Shown here piece after piece: positions 34,261 through 42,882 of a stretch of DNA of 64,000 nt (positions within the stretch are counted from its first letter, which is position 1; each line of letters starts with the position of its first letter). Made by a program: the position numbers and the translations under genes. The stretch is from positions 1 to 64,000 of the forward strand of contig JBBANM010000030.1 in assembly GCA_040401995.1 (NCBI GenBank). Direction: 5' to 3'. A model generated the notes under the pieces. It was not told the origin of the DNA, made no database searches, and worked only from the letters and a program-made list of their open reading frames with translations. The DNA comes from Haliscomenobacter sp040401995 (GTDB lineage Bacteria > Bacteroidota > Bacteroidia > Chitinophagales > Saprospiraceae).

Positions 34261-35940
34261 ATGAGCGATTTTCGTCCCTGGCTTAAGTACTACCCGCATG
34301 GCGTTCCGGCCAATATCAACCCTGAGGAATACCTTACCCTGGTTGATCTTTTTGAATCTTGTTTTGAAAAATTCAAAGACAAGATGGCTTTCTCCTGCAT
34401 GGGCAAAGAAATTACTTATGCTGAAGTAGATCGTTATTCAGCTCATTTTGGCGCTTACCTACTAAGTCGTGGTTTGGAACCGGGCGATAAAATTGCGCTC
34501 ATGATGCCCAATTTGTTGCAATATCCGATTGCTTTGTTTGGCGCTTTGCGCGCGGGTTTGATTGTGGTCAACACCAATCCGCTGTATACGCCCCGCGAAA
34601 TGAAACATCAATTTGTAGATTCAGAGGCGAAAGCAATTGTTATTGCTGAAAATTTTGCCGCGAATTTGCAAAAAATCATCGCCGAAACGCAGATCAAAAC
34701 GGTGATCACCACCAGTATTGGCGAAATGCTGGGTTTTCCTAAAAAACTAGTGGTCAATTTCGTTATTCGCAATTTGCGCCGCATGGTGCCTCGCTACGAA
34801 CTTTTTAATGCGGTTTCTTTTACCGAAGCGCTTACCCAAGGCAAAAAATTCAAATTGCCTGCGCACCCTGGCAAACCTGATGACGTAATCCTGCTGCAAT
34901 ATACGGGAGGGACTACTGGCCTGTCCAAAGGCGCCATGCTCACCAACCGCAACATGGTTTCCAATATGCTCCAAATTCGGGCTTGGGCTTCGCCTTACTT
35001 GGCAGAAGGCAAAGAAATTGCCCTTTGCCCGCTGCCCTTGTACCATATTTTTGCCTTCACAGTCAACTGTTTGGCCATGATGAGTTTTGGAGCGCTATCG
35101 GTGCTGGTAACCAATGCGCGCGATATCCCTTCGGTCATAAAAACCATGAAATCCTACAAGGTTTCATTGATGACGGGAGTGAATACGCTTTTTAATGCAT
35201 TGATCAACAATCCAGAATTTGCTAAGCTTGATTTTAGTAGTCTGAAAGTTGCGTCGGGCGGTGGGATGGCAGTACAAAGATCAGTTGCCGAACAATGGCA
35301 ACGCATTACCGGTTGCGTGCTTTCTGAAGGGTACGGCATGACGGAGTCCTCACCCGTTGTTACGACCAATCCTTATGATAAATCGGGTCAAATTGGCACC
35401 ATCGGCATTCCAATGCCATCAACTGATGTACGCATTGTCGATGATCAAGGACATATAGTTGGCCCCAATCAGATCGGCGAATTGCAGGTGAAAGGGCCGC
35501 AGGTAATGAAAGGGTATTACAACCAACCTGCCGAAACCGCCAATACCATTGTGGATGGGTGGTTGCTAACTGGCGATATTGGCTTGATGCAAGAAGATGG
35601 TTTTTTCCGCATCGTCGACCGCAAAAAAGACATGATCTTGGTTTCTGGTTTTAATGTATTCCCCAATGAGGTGGAGGATGTCATTGCCTCCCACCCAAAG
35701 GTGCTTGAAGTGGCCGTTATTGGAGTTGGAGATGCTAAATCGGGGGAGGTTGTCAAGGCTTTTGTGGTAAAAAAAGACAAATCCTTGGACAAGGACGAGT
35801 TGTTGGCGTATTGCAAAGAAAACCTGACGGCTTATAAAATCCCTAAGCAAATTGAATTCCGCACTGAATTACCCAAAACGAATGTAGGTAAAATCTTGCG
35901 GCGTGCCCTCAAGGAAGGGGAAGCTACTCAAGAGGCTTGA
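34261..35940 (+). CDS. Long-chain fatty acid-CoA ligase
   Basis: This 559-residue AMP-forming ligase activates fatty acids to acyl-CoA. It shows the adenylate motif YTGGTTGLSKGA, the signature GYGMTESSP, the hinge and C-terminal motif GWLLTGDIGLMQEDGFFRIVDRKKD, and the catalytic lysine region near TNVGKILRRAL. The size, ending and VGDAKSGEVVKAFVV segment fit FadD-type enzymes. The ATG at 34261 (MSDFRPWLKYYP) is preferred to the upstream TTG at 34213. The gene would feed beta-oxidation together with the acyl-CoA dehydrogenase at 24692. It ends in a bidirectional terminator shared with the ABC ATPase gene. Confidence 0.92.
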   Translation: MSDFRPWLKYYPHGVPANINPEEYLTLVDLFESCFEKFKDKMAFSCMGKEITYAEVDRYSAHFGAYLLSRGLEPGDKIALMMPNLLQYPIALFGALRAGLIVVNTNPLYTPREMKHQFVDSEAKAIVIAENFAANLQKIIAETQIKTVITTSIGEMLGFPKKLVVNFVIRNLRRMVPRYELFNAVSFTEALTQGKKFKLPAHPGKPDDVILLQYTGGTTGLSKGAMLTNRNMVSNMLQIRAWASPYLAEGKEIALCPLPLYHIFAFTVNCLAMMSFGALSVLVTNARDIPSVIKTMKSYKVSLMTGVNTLFNALINNPEFAKLDFSSLKVASGGGMAVQRSVAEQWQRITGCVLSEGYGMTESSPVVTTNPYDKSGQIGTIGIPMPSTDVRIVDDQGHIVGPNQIGELQVKGPQVMKGYYNQPAETANTIVDGWLLTGDIGLMQEDGFFRIVDRKKDMILVSGFNVFPNEVEDVIASHPKVLEVAVIGVGDAKSGEVVKAFVVKKDKSLDKDELLAYCKENLTAYKIPKQIEFRTELPKTNVGKILRRALKEGEATQEA

Positions 35941-35960
35941 TCTCAAGTATAAAACGCCAC

Positions 35961-36013
35961 AAAAAAAATTGCACATCAAATAGGATTGCCTTATCCGATG
36001 TGCAATTTTTTTT
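35961..36013. terminator. Bidirectional terminator overlapping the 3' end of the ABC ATPase gene
   Basis: AATTGCACATC (35967-35977) pairs with GATGTGCAATT (35997-36007), with an A run before and a T run after. The right arm and its T run encode the last residues KKKLHI of the gene at 35991, so coding and termination share sequence. Confidence 0.9.
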
Positions 36014-37349
36014 CCTGGATCCAAGCTTTGTGATCAATACTGGTCAGAATTTCCGATTGCTCGTGCGCAATTTGCAAAAACGTGCGATCTGGAGTTGCCA
36101 AACGGGTGAATAGCTTTTGCACCAAGTTGGTTTTTTCTTCATCCAGCCCTTGAAAAGGCTCATCCAAAATAATCACCGGAGGGTTCAACACCAATGCTCG
36201 GGCAATCATCACCAATTTTTTTTCACCTGCCGACAGCTGTCCGAGGCTAACTTGTTCAAAAGCGCTCAATCCCAAAGCGGCTAAAAGCGTATGGATATAA
36301 TCGTTTTCTTCGTCCGTTGCTCGGCGCGTGAGCACCTGCGTACCCGTAAGGCCCGACCGCGCTACCGCCCACACCGTAGCCGTTTGCGGCCAATAATTTT
36401 GAACTTCGGGGGATACCAGTCCTATCCGTGATTTGATTTGCCAGATGCTTTCCCCCGATCCGCGTTTTTTGTCAAAAACCGTAATATCATAGCCATAAGC
36501 GCTGGGGTTATCCGCGTAAAAAAAACTAGTGAGCGTTGTTTTTCCTGAACCATTTGCCCCTTGCAACAGCCATTTTTCTCCTTTCCGGATTGTCCAGTTT
36601 ACATTTTCAAGCAATGTTTTTCCGCCTACCATGATGTCGGTATCACGGATTTGAAAAGCCGTTTCAAAATCTGCCTTAAACCCTGAAATGATCGGAAGTT
36701 CTACCGGTTTGGATAATCCGGTGCGCGAATGGAAAGGAGCTAAACGTATAACCTGAACATTTTCATGGGGTTTGAAATGGGATTTTACCGTTAACACCAC
36801 CAAGCAGACGTTTTTTCCCTGATGGAATTGCTGCAAAAAATTCGAAAGCTCCCGGGCAGAAGCGGTATCTAAACCCGTAAAAGGGTTATCCAGCAGATAA
36901 ATTTGGGCAGGCTTGAGGAGCGTTTTGGCAATGAGCACTTTACGTGTTTCGCCGCTCGACAAATCGATCAGTTCACGTTGCAACAAGTATTCAGGAAAAC
37001 CCATTTTCACAAAATCATCCGCTGCTGGATTCGCTTGATGCCGCTTGAGAAAATCGATCACTTTGATGGATTCACCGCGAGCGCCCGATTGGTAGCGCTC
37101 TTGGTAATAAGATTTGTCGTATTGAAAAACCGAGCCATCCGCAGTGAAATCGGTATAGGAAATATCCTTGAAACTTAGGTGCCGGATCACCCTGTCAGGA
37201 GTGAATACTTTTCCACACAATACCCTTGCCAAGTAAGATTTTCCAGAACCGTTGGGGCCTACAATTTCGTAGAGCCGATTGGGCTCAAGGCGAAAAGAAA
37301 CCGGAGTATCCCCCACCTTGAGCTGATCAACTTGAATGAGTGGCGTCAT
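35991..37349 (-). CDS. Tandem ABC ATPase, ModF-like
   Basis: This 452-residue cytosolic protein has two ABC ATPase domains in one chain and no membrane segments. Walker A motifs are GPNGSGKS (domain 1, about residue 32) and GANGSGKT (domain 2, about 270). Signature motifs are LSSGETRKVLIA and LSAGEKKLVMIA, each with a following Walker B (LLDNPF and ILDEPF). This arrangement matches ModF/PhrA, which is linked to molybdate or photorepair loci in other bacteria, but its role is unproven. The Walker B of the first domain ends in N rather than E (LLDNPFTG), a weaker catalytic site. The ATG at 37349 follows the upstream stop by one base. Confidence 0.85.
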   Translation of the reverse strand: MTPLIQVDQLKVGDTPVSFRLEPNRLYEIVGPNGSGKSYLARVLCGKVFTPDRVIRHLSFKDISYTDFTADGSVFQYDKSYYQERYQSGARGESIKVIDFLKRHQANPAADDFVKMGFPEYLLQRELIDLSSGETRKVLIAKTLLKPAQIYLLDNPFTGLDTASARELSNFLQQFHQGKNVCLVVLTVKSHFKPHENVQVIRLAPFHSRTGLSKPVELPIISGFKADFETAFQIRDTDIMVGGKTLLENVNWTIRKGEKWLLQGANGSGKTTLTSFFYADNPSAYGYDITVFDKKRGSGESIWQIKSRIGLVSPEVQNYWPQTATVWAVARSGLTGTQVLTRRATDEENDYIHTLLAALGLSAFEQVSLGQLSAGEKKLVMIARALVLNPPVIILDEPFQGLDEEKTNLVQKLFTRLATPDRTFLQIAHEQSEILTSIDHKAWIQEKKLHIG

Positions 37350-37350
37350 T

Positions 37351-37833
37351 CTATTTATCCTCAATGGCTTTGTCCCAACAATCGATGATGGATTTCAAGA
37401 TCACAAAAATAGGTTCGCGACCTTCTTTAGTGACAAAGCTTTCTTCATCTTCTTGCAAGGCATCCTCCAAAAAAGCCAACAAATCTTCTTGGTTGGCGGT
37501 GTCGAAAAAAATGTCGAGGCGATCTTTGAAACGCTTAGCTTCTATATGCTCCAATTTGCTCCAGTTGACTTCTTCTGCTTCAGCGATGGCTTCGGCAGAA
37601 ATTTCGGGCATATTGGGGTGAACCCGGCGAACCGCGTCCCACATGATCAATAACAAGTAATGGATGTAGTCCAGTTCTTCTTCGGTGAAAGCCGTAGAAT
37701 CATCGTCATTCAGATAAGACAGTATGGCGGGTTGTTTTTGCTCTAAATCGGCAAGTACCTCATCGTACTTATCATCGTCATCGCTGATTACATCTACCGC
37801 TGCATCGATTAATTTATCGTCAATGTATTTCAT
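37351..37833 (-). CDS. Acidic protein of unknown function
   Basis: I do not recognise this 160-residue protein. It starts at the ATG at 37833 (MKYIDDKLI), since the start at 37860 adds an unlike extension. It is very acidic (clusters such as ISDDDDKYDE and ALQEDEES), predicted helical and soluble, with no signal peptide or membrane segment. Its stop overlaps closely with the start of the ModF-like ATPase gene (TAGAATG), so the two are probably translated together. A shared function is plausible but not shown. Relatives appear to be a Bacteroidota-restricted family. Confidence 0.65.
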   Translation of the reverse strand: MKYIDDKLIDAAVDVISDDDDKYDEVLADLEQKQPAILSYLNDDDSTAFTEEELDYIHYLLLIMWDAVRRVHPNMPEISAEAIAEAEEVNWSKLEHIEAKRFKDRLDIFFDTANQEDLLAFLEDALQEDEESFVTKEGREPIFVILKSIIDCWDKAIEDK

Positions 37834-37942
37834 GGCAAAAAGAGTTGATGGGTGAACCAAACTGCTGACACGTAAAAACGTTTTTGAAGCATTCTTGGCA
37901 CATTGAAAAAATATCGCTGCAAATTACCAGGATTTTGTAGGA

Positions 37943-40348
37943 TTAGTTATCCTTTAGATCAAAAAACATCACTTCAACCCTTTGGTTTTTGCAACGCGCC
38001 TGTACCGTATCATTTTTATCGATCTGGTTGGTCTTGCCCAAGCCCCGATAATGCACCCGAAGGGGATCCAAACCCCGATTAATGAGTTGTTCGGCAAGTA
38101 CCTGTCCACGCTCGGAAGTAATAGCCGATGCAAATTCATAAGTTAGATTGTTGTGGGTATAAACACTGAGATTTACACCAATGCGAGGGTTAGCTTTTAA
38201 ATACTCAATCAAGCGATCGAGCTCGTGAAATGAGTTGGTGTCCAAAATGGCCGTATTGGCTTCAAAAAAAATATTTTCCATCAGAATAGGTCCCCGGCGA
38301 CTCAAAGAATTGAGCTCTACATCCAAGATCTGATCGTTTTTTCCCACCACAAAAAGCGTATCCTGATCCGCTTTTTGTTTTGTAGTAACTCCATTACCTA
38401 CTATCCGGCGCAATTGTTTTTCGATGTTTTTTTGCGCTTCAAGCTTCCCCTGCAGGTTATTGCTGGCAAAAACACGTTCAATTTTTTTGTAATCCAATTC
38501 AACCTGTTTTTTCAAATAGGTATCCATCGAGGCTCGAAATGTTTTGATTAGCTCCTTTTCAACTTTTGATTTGATCAGGTCATTTAGTTTACGGGCAAAG
38601 GGCTCTTCCCAATCTTGGTACTTTGGGCGTATAAATCGATCAATGAATATTTCTGTCGAGGCATTTAAGGGATGCTCCTCTAACTCATTGAGTGCTTTGA
38701 TCAGCCAAGGATTAAGCGTACTCAACTCTTTGGCAGTAAATTGTTTTTCCTTAAATGACCGAAAAGCATCTGGTCGTAGTTCTTTGGAAAACTTGAGTAG
38801 CGTTGGGGTTAGCAATTCAAGACGGATTTGGTTTTTTATTTTTTTATAAAACCCTTTGAAATCAGCTTCCTCGCTGACTTTACTCAATACGGGGCTTTTG
38901 GTTGATCCATGAAACTCTAAAGCTTCTTGGGCAAAAGTGGCATCGTATTGCTTTTTTAGCCCTAAAATCTCTTGATCAAAATCTTGGGTAACGTCCTCCC
39001 TGTTTTGATTGGCAATGATTTGGTTTTTTTTATTCTGGATATTCGCCAGGCTAGATTCAAAATCTTTCCCGAATAAGTCGATGTCTTTATCTAGGCCATC
39101 AATAGAGAGTTGCAAGCTTTCAATTTCTTTCTCACGAATTTGGTAGTTGGGGTCTTTCTCCTGCAACTCTTTGAGCTCTTCCGAAGTTCGGTCTTCAGTT
39201 TCAAGTACAATGTTCCCTGGGTTAAAGGTGTAACTGGTGGAGAAAAAACTGTCTTGTGTTGCATACAAACCTATCGCAACCGAAGGCGAAAACACCATTT
39301 TGTACTTGCCATCTCGACCCACTGGAAGGATACTTTCTTTTATTTCGCCGCCGTTGGTTTGTAAATTGTAGAAATGCAGTTGCGCCGCCATGGGTAAATG
39401 GGTATTTTTTTCTCTGACAATGCCTTCAAGCAAAATTACTGGCTGAGGCCGTAGCAACTCAGGAATGGCATTTTGAAAAATCATGGAGCTACCCTTCTTT
39501 TCTTGAACAGAAAAAATGCCGATCTCTCCGGCTACATCAGTTGAAAAAAACGCTTCGTCGGCAGGCGAATTGATGCCAGCTCCAAGATTGATGGGCATGC
39601 TCCATTTTTCCCAGCTATTATCACTCCGGCGGCTCATGAAAATATCTTGACCGCCCAATCCATCTTTCCGGCCATTGGAAGAGAAATATAAGGTGCTACC
39701 ATCTGGAGCAAAAAAAACCGTGCTTTCATCGCCTTCAGAATTGATCAGCGGACCCAGGTTTTTCAACGTACCCCAATTCAGGTGATCCTTGCGTTGCGCG
39801 ATGTAAATATCGGTTTTGCCCCAGCCATCATCCGGATAATAGATACAAGCAAACAGCCAGTTTTCATCGATGGATACAAAAGCATGTCGGATTTCAGCCA
39901 ACGAATCCAGGTTTTCGATAGACATTGTTTGTGGATACTGCCAACTGCGCCCGTTTCTTTCGGTTAGTGCAATTTCTGTTTTCCCTTGTTGGTTTTTTTG
40001 GCATAAAAAAAGCCGATTTCCATCCAAGCTCACCGAAAAAATCTGATTTTCCGACTCGTTATTGATCGGCGGGCCTAAATTGAGCGCATTCCGCCATTGT
40101 CCATTGTAATTCAAATCCGACTCCCAAATATCGCTTAGGTCATCAAACCCAAAATTAGCGGGATGCCCGCCGCGCGAGAAAAAGATGGCGTCTCCTGCGG
40201 GGATGATCAAGGGTGCATATTCGCTATACGTAGAGGAAAAAATGGGTGTTCGGGAAGAGATGGACGGCGTATATTGTCCGCTTAACCGAATGGACAGCAG
40301 ACAAAAAAGCAGCAGTTTTTGTATTAAATTTTTCCAACCTTTCATCAA
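37943..40348 (-). CDS. PD40/OmpA-family outer-membrane protein
   Basis: This 801-residue protein has a signal peptide, a propeller of PD40/WD40-like repeats (about 25-290) and a C-terminal OmpA domain (about 690-800). The repeats are recognised by TSTLYFSSNGRKDGLGG-type turns (here DGSTLYFSSNGR) and INNESENQIFSVSLDGNRLF. A long coiled-coil-rich central region carries LSIDGLDKDIDLFGKDF and many KE pairs. The OmpA motif NTAILDTNSFHEL and GLGKTNQIDKNDTVQARCKNQRVEV is intact, so it binds peptidoglycan. Such proteins are common in gliding and T9SS-bearing Bacteroidota, for example the PorE type, but no specific role can be read. Element F lies 62 bp upstream. Confidence 0.87.
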   Translation of the reverse strand: MMKGWKNLIQKLLLFCLLSIRLSGQYTPSISSRTPIFSSTYSEYAPLIIPAGDAIFFSRGGHPANFGFDDLSDIWESDLNYNGQWRNALNLGPPINNESENQIFSVSLDGNRLFLCQKNQQGKTEIALTERNGRSWQYPQTMSIENLDSLAEIRHAFVSIDENWLFACIYYPDDGWGKTDIYIAQRKDHLNWGTLKNLGPLINSEGDESTVFFAPDGSTLYFSSNGRKDGLGGQDIFMSRRSDNSWEKWSMPINLGAGINSPADEAFFSTDVAGEIGIFSVQEKKGSSMIFQNAIPELLRPQPVILLEGIVREKNTHLPMAAQLHFYNLQTNGGEIKESILPVGRDGKYKMVFSPSVAIGLYATQDSFFSTSYTFNPGNIVLETEDRTSEELKELQEKDPNYQIREKEIESLQLSIDGLDKDIDLFGKDFESSLANIQNKKNQIIANQNREDVTQDFDQEILGLKKQYDATFAQEALEFHGSTKSPVLSKVSEEADFKGFYKKIKNQIRLELLTPTLLKFSKELRPDAFRSFKEKQFTAKELSTLNPWLIKALNELEEHPLNASTEIFIDRFIRPKYQDWEEPFARKLNDLIKSKVEKELIKTFRASMDTYLKKQVELDYKKIERVFASNNLQGKLEAQKNIEKQLRRIVGNGVTTKQKADQDTLFVVGKNDQILDVELNSLSRRGPILMENIFFEANTAILDTNSFHELDRLIEYLKANPRIGVNLSVYTHNNLTYEFASAITSERGQVLAEQLINRGLDPLRVHYRGLGKTNQIDKNDTVQARCKNQRVEVMFFDLKDN

Positions 40349-40413
40349 AATAAAGCAATAACCTACTTACGAAATCCAATTTACCTTATATATATTGAGC
40401 CCAGTGTATTTAA

Positions 40414-40570
40414 GGAACGGTTAAGCAGTAAAGTATCCATTTATCCTTGCTCTTTCATCGCCACTCTTCCTATCTTTTTCGTTAAATAGCGCTGCTGTTC
40501 GCCTCAAAAGATAGTCGATTGGCAGCAAAATAGCGGCGGCTAAAACGACACTTTATTATTCACTCGTTCC
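40414..40570 (-). mobile_element. 157-bp palindromic MITE-like element, copy F
   Basis: TAA duplications lie at 40411-40413 and 40571-40573. The forward orientation is on the minus strand. The tip is the second type, AACAGC-AGC-GCTATT, shared with copy B. It lies between the divergent PD40/OmpA (62 bp away) and TMTC-like (163 bp away) genes. Confidence 0.92.
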
Positions 40571-40735
40571 TAAGACTCTAAATAACTACAATCTGCTGTA
40601 TGGATTGGCGCAATTGAAAAGATTTTTATATAAACAGGGTTGGCGCAACTTCGTTTAAATCGTATTTTCGAGGCAAAAGCCCTAGTTTTAGAGGTTCCTA
40701 ATTTTTCCATCGGATCAATCCTAAGGTTAAACAAT

Positions 40736-42790
40736 ATGAGTAAACCATCAAAAAGTAGAAAAATACCCGTTGGCTCAAGAACGCCCAATACGCCAAAAAT
40801 CACCCCAAAGCCAAAGGCTCAACCTACCGCGATCATACCGGAAGGTTCTGAAATCCAACTTACCCGCTTACACCTGATGGTTATTCTGTTTTGGAGTGTG
40901 CTGCTGTACATCAATACATTGGGGCATCAATTTGCCTTAGATGACGCGATTGTATGGTATGATAATGAGTTTACGCTAAAAGGTTTCAGCGGTTTGCCTG
41001 AAATTTTTTCGAATGATACGTTTCGCGGTTTTTTTAAAGTGGAGGGAAAGGATTACCTAGTAGTGGGCGGGCGTTACCGACCACTTACCCAGGCCATGTT
41101 TGCCATCGAGTTGAGTTTGTTTGGCAACTCGCCTTTTTGGGGGCATTTGTTCAATGTTTTATGGTACAGCATCACCTGCTTGGCCATTTACCAATTGCTG
41201 GTTCAATTATTTGCATTGCGGTTTGAGCGATCTTTTTCGGCGTGGCTGGCTTTTGCCATTACCCTATTGTTTGCCGCTCACCCTACTCATACCGAGGCCG
41301 TGGCCAACATCAAAGGGCGTGATGAAATCATCGCTTTGCTTGGTTCTGTTGGCGCGTTGTATTGTTCCATCCAAGCTTTTCAGCGTAAAAAAATCTATTG
41401 GGAGTTTCTGGCTGGAGGAATTTTTTTCCTCGCTTTGCTGGCTAAGGAAAATGCCATTACTTTTTTGATGATTGTGCCCTTTACTTTTTACTTTTTTACC
41501 GATGCAAAACCACTTCAGATTGCAAAACATGGATTGGCCTTTGTCATTGCCGCTGCTGTTTTTTTAGTGCTGCGTACCTCGGTTATTCCCCTAAAATTTG
41601 GCGTTGCTACCAATGAGCTGATGAATAACCCCTTCCTTAAATTGGTAGGCAATACCTATGTGCCCTTCACCAGCGGAGAACGTTTGGCTACTATTTTTTA
41701 TACCCTAAGCAAATATGTTCAATTGTTTCTGGTACCCCATCCCCTTACCCATGATTATTACCCCAAACAGATTGCCATGATGACTTGGGGCGATAGTAAG
41801 GCTTTGCTGGGGTTTTTCTTGTACGTAGGCATGGGCGTGTATGCGACGGTAGGATTACGGAAAAAAAATATGATTGCCTATGGCATCTGGTTTTATTTGT
41901 TCACGCTTTTCATTGTGTCCAATTTGCCATTTGCCGTGGGTACCAATATGTCGGAGCGTTTTTTATTTATGCCTTCCTTAGGACTTTGCTTGGCATTCGT
42001 GATGGCGGTCGTTCAAGTTTTTTATGGCAAAAATCCAAGTTTAGCGGGTGCCCGACCTACCGTGCTTTTAACGGTTATTGGTTTGCTAGCGGTAGGTTAC
42101 AGCGTAAAAACGATCAGTCGAAACCCAGCCTGGAAAGACAACTTTACGCTTTTTACTACGGATGTAAAAACCTCGCCCAATAGCGCCAAATTGCAAAACG
42201 CGATGGGTGGTGAATTGATCACTCAAGCCACCACCAATGGAAAATATGCTGCCCAAAAAACCCAAATGCTCCTTGAAGCAGAACAACACCTCCAAAAAGC
42301 GGTAAGCATCCACCCTGGTTACAAAGATGCTTTTTTGCTTTTGGGCAATTGCTACGTTTTTTTGGAACAATATGAAAAAGCGATTGCCGCCTACAACAAC
42401 GCGAGGAGCTTGACGCCAAACGACGCTTCGGTATTGGGGAATCTGGCGCTAGCTTACCGCGCTGCTGGTAAATACTACGGCGAACAACGCGGTGATGTGC
42501 AAAAAGCGTTTGGCTTTTTGCAACAAGCTTATGCCCTTAATGCCAAAGATTATGAAACGATCCGGCTACTGGGGGTGGCATATGGCGTTTCTGGTAATGC
42601 GCAAAAAGCGGTGGAGTATTTTTTGAAAGGCGTGGAAATGCAGCCCAAAAATGCTTTTGCCTGGTTTGAATTGGGAGTAGGGTATCAAAATGGCGCCCAG
42701 CCGGCTAAAGCAAAAGAAGCTTTTGACCAAGCCAAAAAATTGGATGCCGATATCGAGCAAAAATTCTATAAAACACCAGCCAAGAAATAG
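40736..42790 (+). CDS. TMTC-like membrane glycosyltransferase with TPR tail
   Basis: This 684-residue protein has about ten predicted membrane helices in its first 430 residues and TPR repeats from about 505 to the end. The membrane part follows the TMTC/DUF1736 pattern, with LGHQFALDDAIVWYDN, YRPLTQAMFAIE, HPTHTEAVANIKGRDEI and NMSERFLFMPSLGLCLA. TMTC proteins in animals are O-mannosyltransferases, and bacterial members are widespread but little studied. The acidic DD after the first helix is the expected catalytic site. TPRs such as FLLLGNCYVFLEQYEKAIAAY likely bind proteins. The ATG at 40736 is preferred to the upstream one at 40640. Sugar donor and target are unknown. Confidence 0.82.
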   Translation: MSKPSKSRKIPVGSRTPNTPKITPKPKAQPTAIIPEGSEIQLTRLHLMVILFWSVLLYINTLGHQFALDDAIVWYDNEFTLKGFSGLPEIFSNDTFRGFFKVEGKDYLVVGGRYRPLTQAMFAIELSLFGNSPFWGHLFNVLWYSITCLAIYQLLVQLFALRFERSFSAWLAFAITLLFAAHPTHTEAVANIKGRDEIIALLGSVGALYCSIQAFQRKKIYWEFLAGGIFFLALLAKENAITFLMIVPFTFYFFTDAKPLQIAKHGLAFVIAAAVFLVLRTSVIPLKFGVATNELMNNPFLKLVGNTYVPFTSGERLATIFYTLSKYVQLFLVPHPLTHDYYPKQIAMMTWGDSKALLGFFLYVGMGVYATVGLRKKNMIAYGIWFYLFTLFIVSNLPFAVGTNMSERFLFMPSLGLCLAFVMAVVQVFYGKNPSLAGARPTVLLTVIGLLAVGYSVKTISRNPAWKDNFTLFTTDVKTSPNSAKLQNAMGGELITQATTNGKYAAQKTQMLLEAEQHLQKAVSIHPGYKDAFLLLGNCYVFLEQYEKAIAAYNNARSLTPNDASVLGNLALAYRAAGKYYGEQRGDVQKAFGFLQQAYALNAKDYETIRLLGVAYGVSGNAQKAVEYFLKGVEMQPKNAFAWFELGVGYQNGAQPAKAKEAFDQAKKLDADIEQKFYKTPAKK

Positions 42791-42817
42791 TCTGGTTGTA
42801 TAGGAAAACGCACCAAA

Positions 42818-42856
42818 CAAAAAGGGCAAGATTTCAGCTGAAACCTTGCCCTTTTA
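42818..42856. terminator. Bidirectional terminator between the TMTC-like gene and secA
   Basis: AAAGGGCAAG (42821-42830) pairs with CTTGCCCTTT (42845-42854), with a nested TTTCAGCTGAAA, and A and T flanks. It serves both convergent genes. Confidence 0.9.
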
Positions 42857-42882
42857 CTATTACCAAAATACTCAAGTACTAA

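Noticed and set aside
2990..40570. Reading the 157-bp element as a promoter because of TATCTTTTG in the stem
   Set aside because: The spacing is one base longer than TAnnTTTG, and no TTTG is found at the -33 distance in the copies checked.
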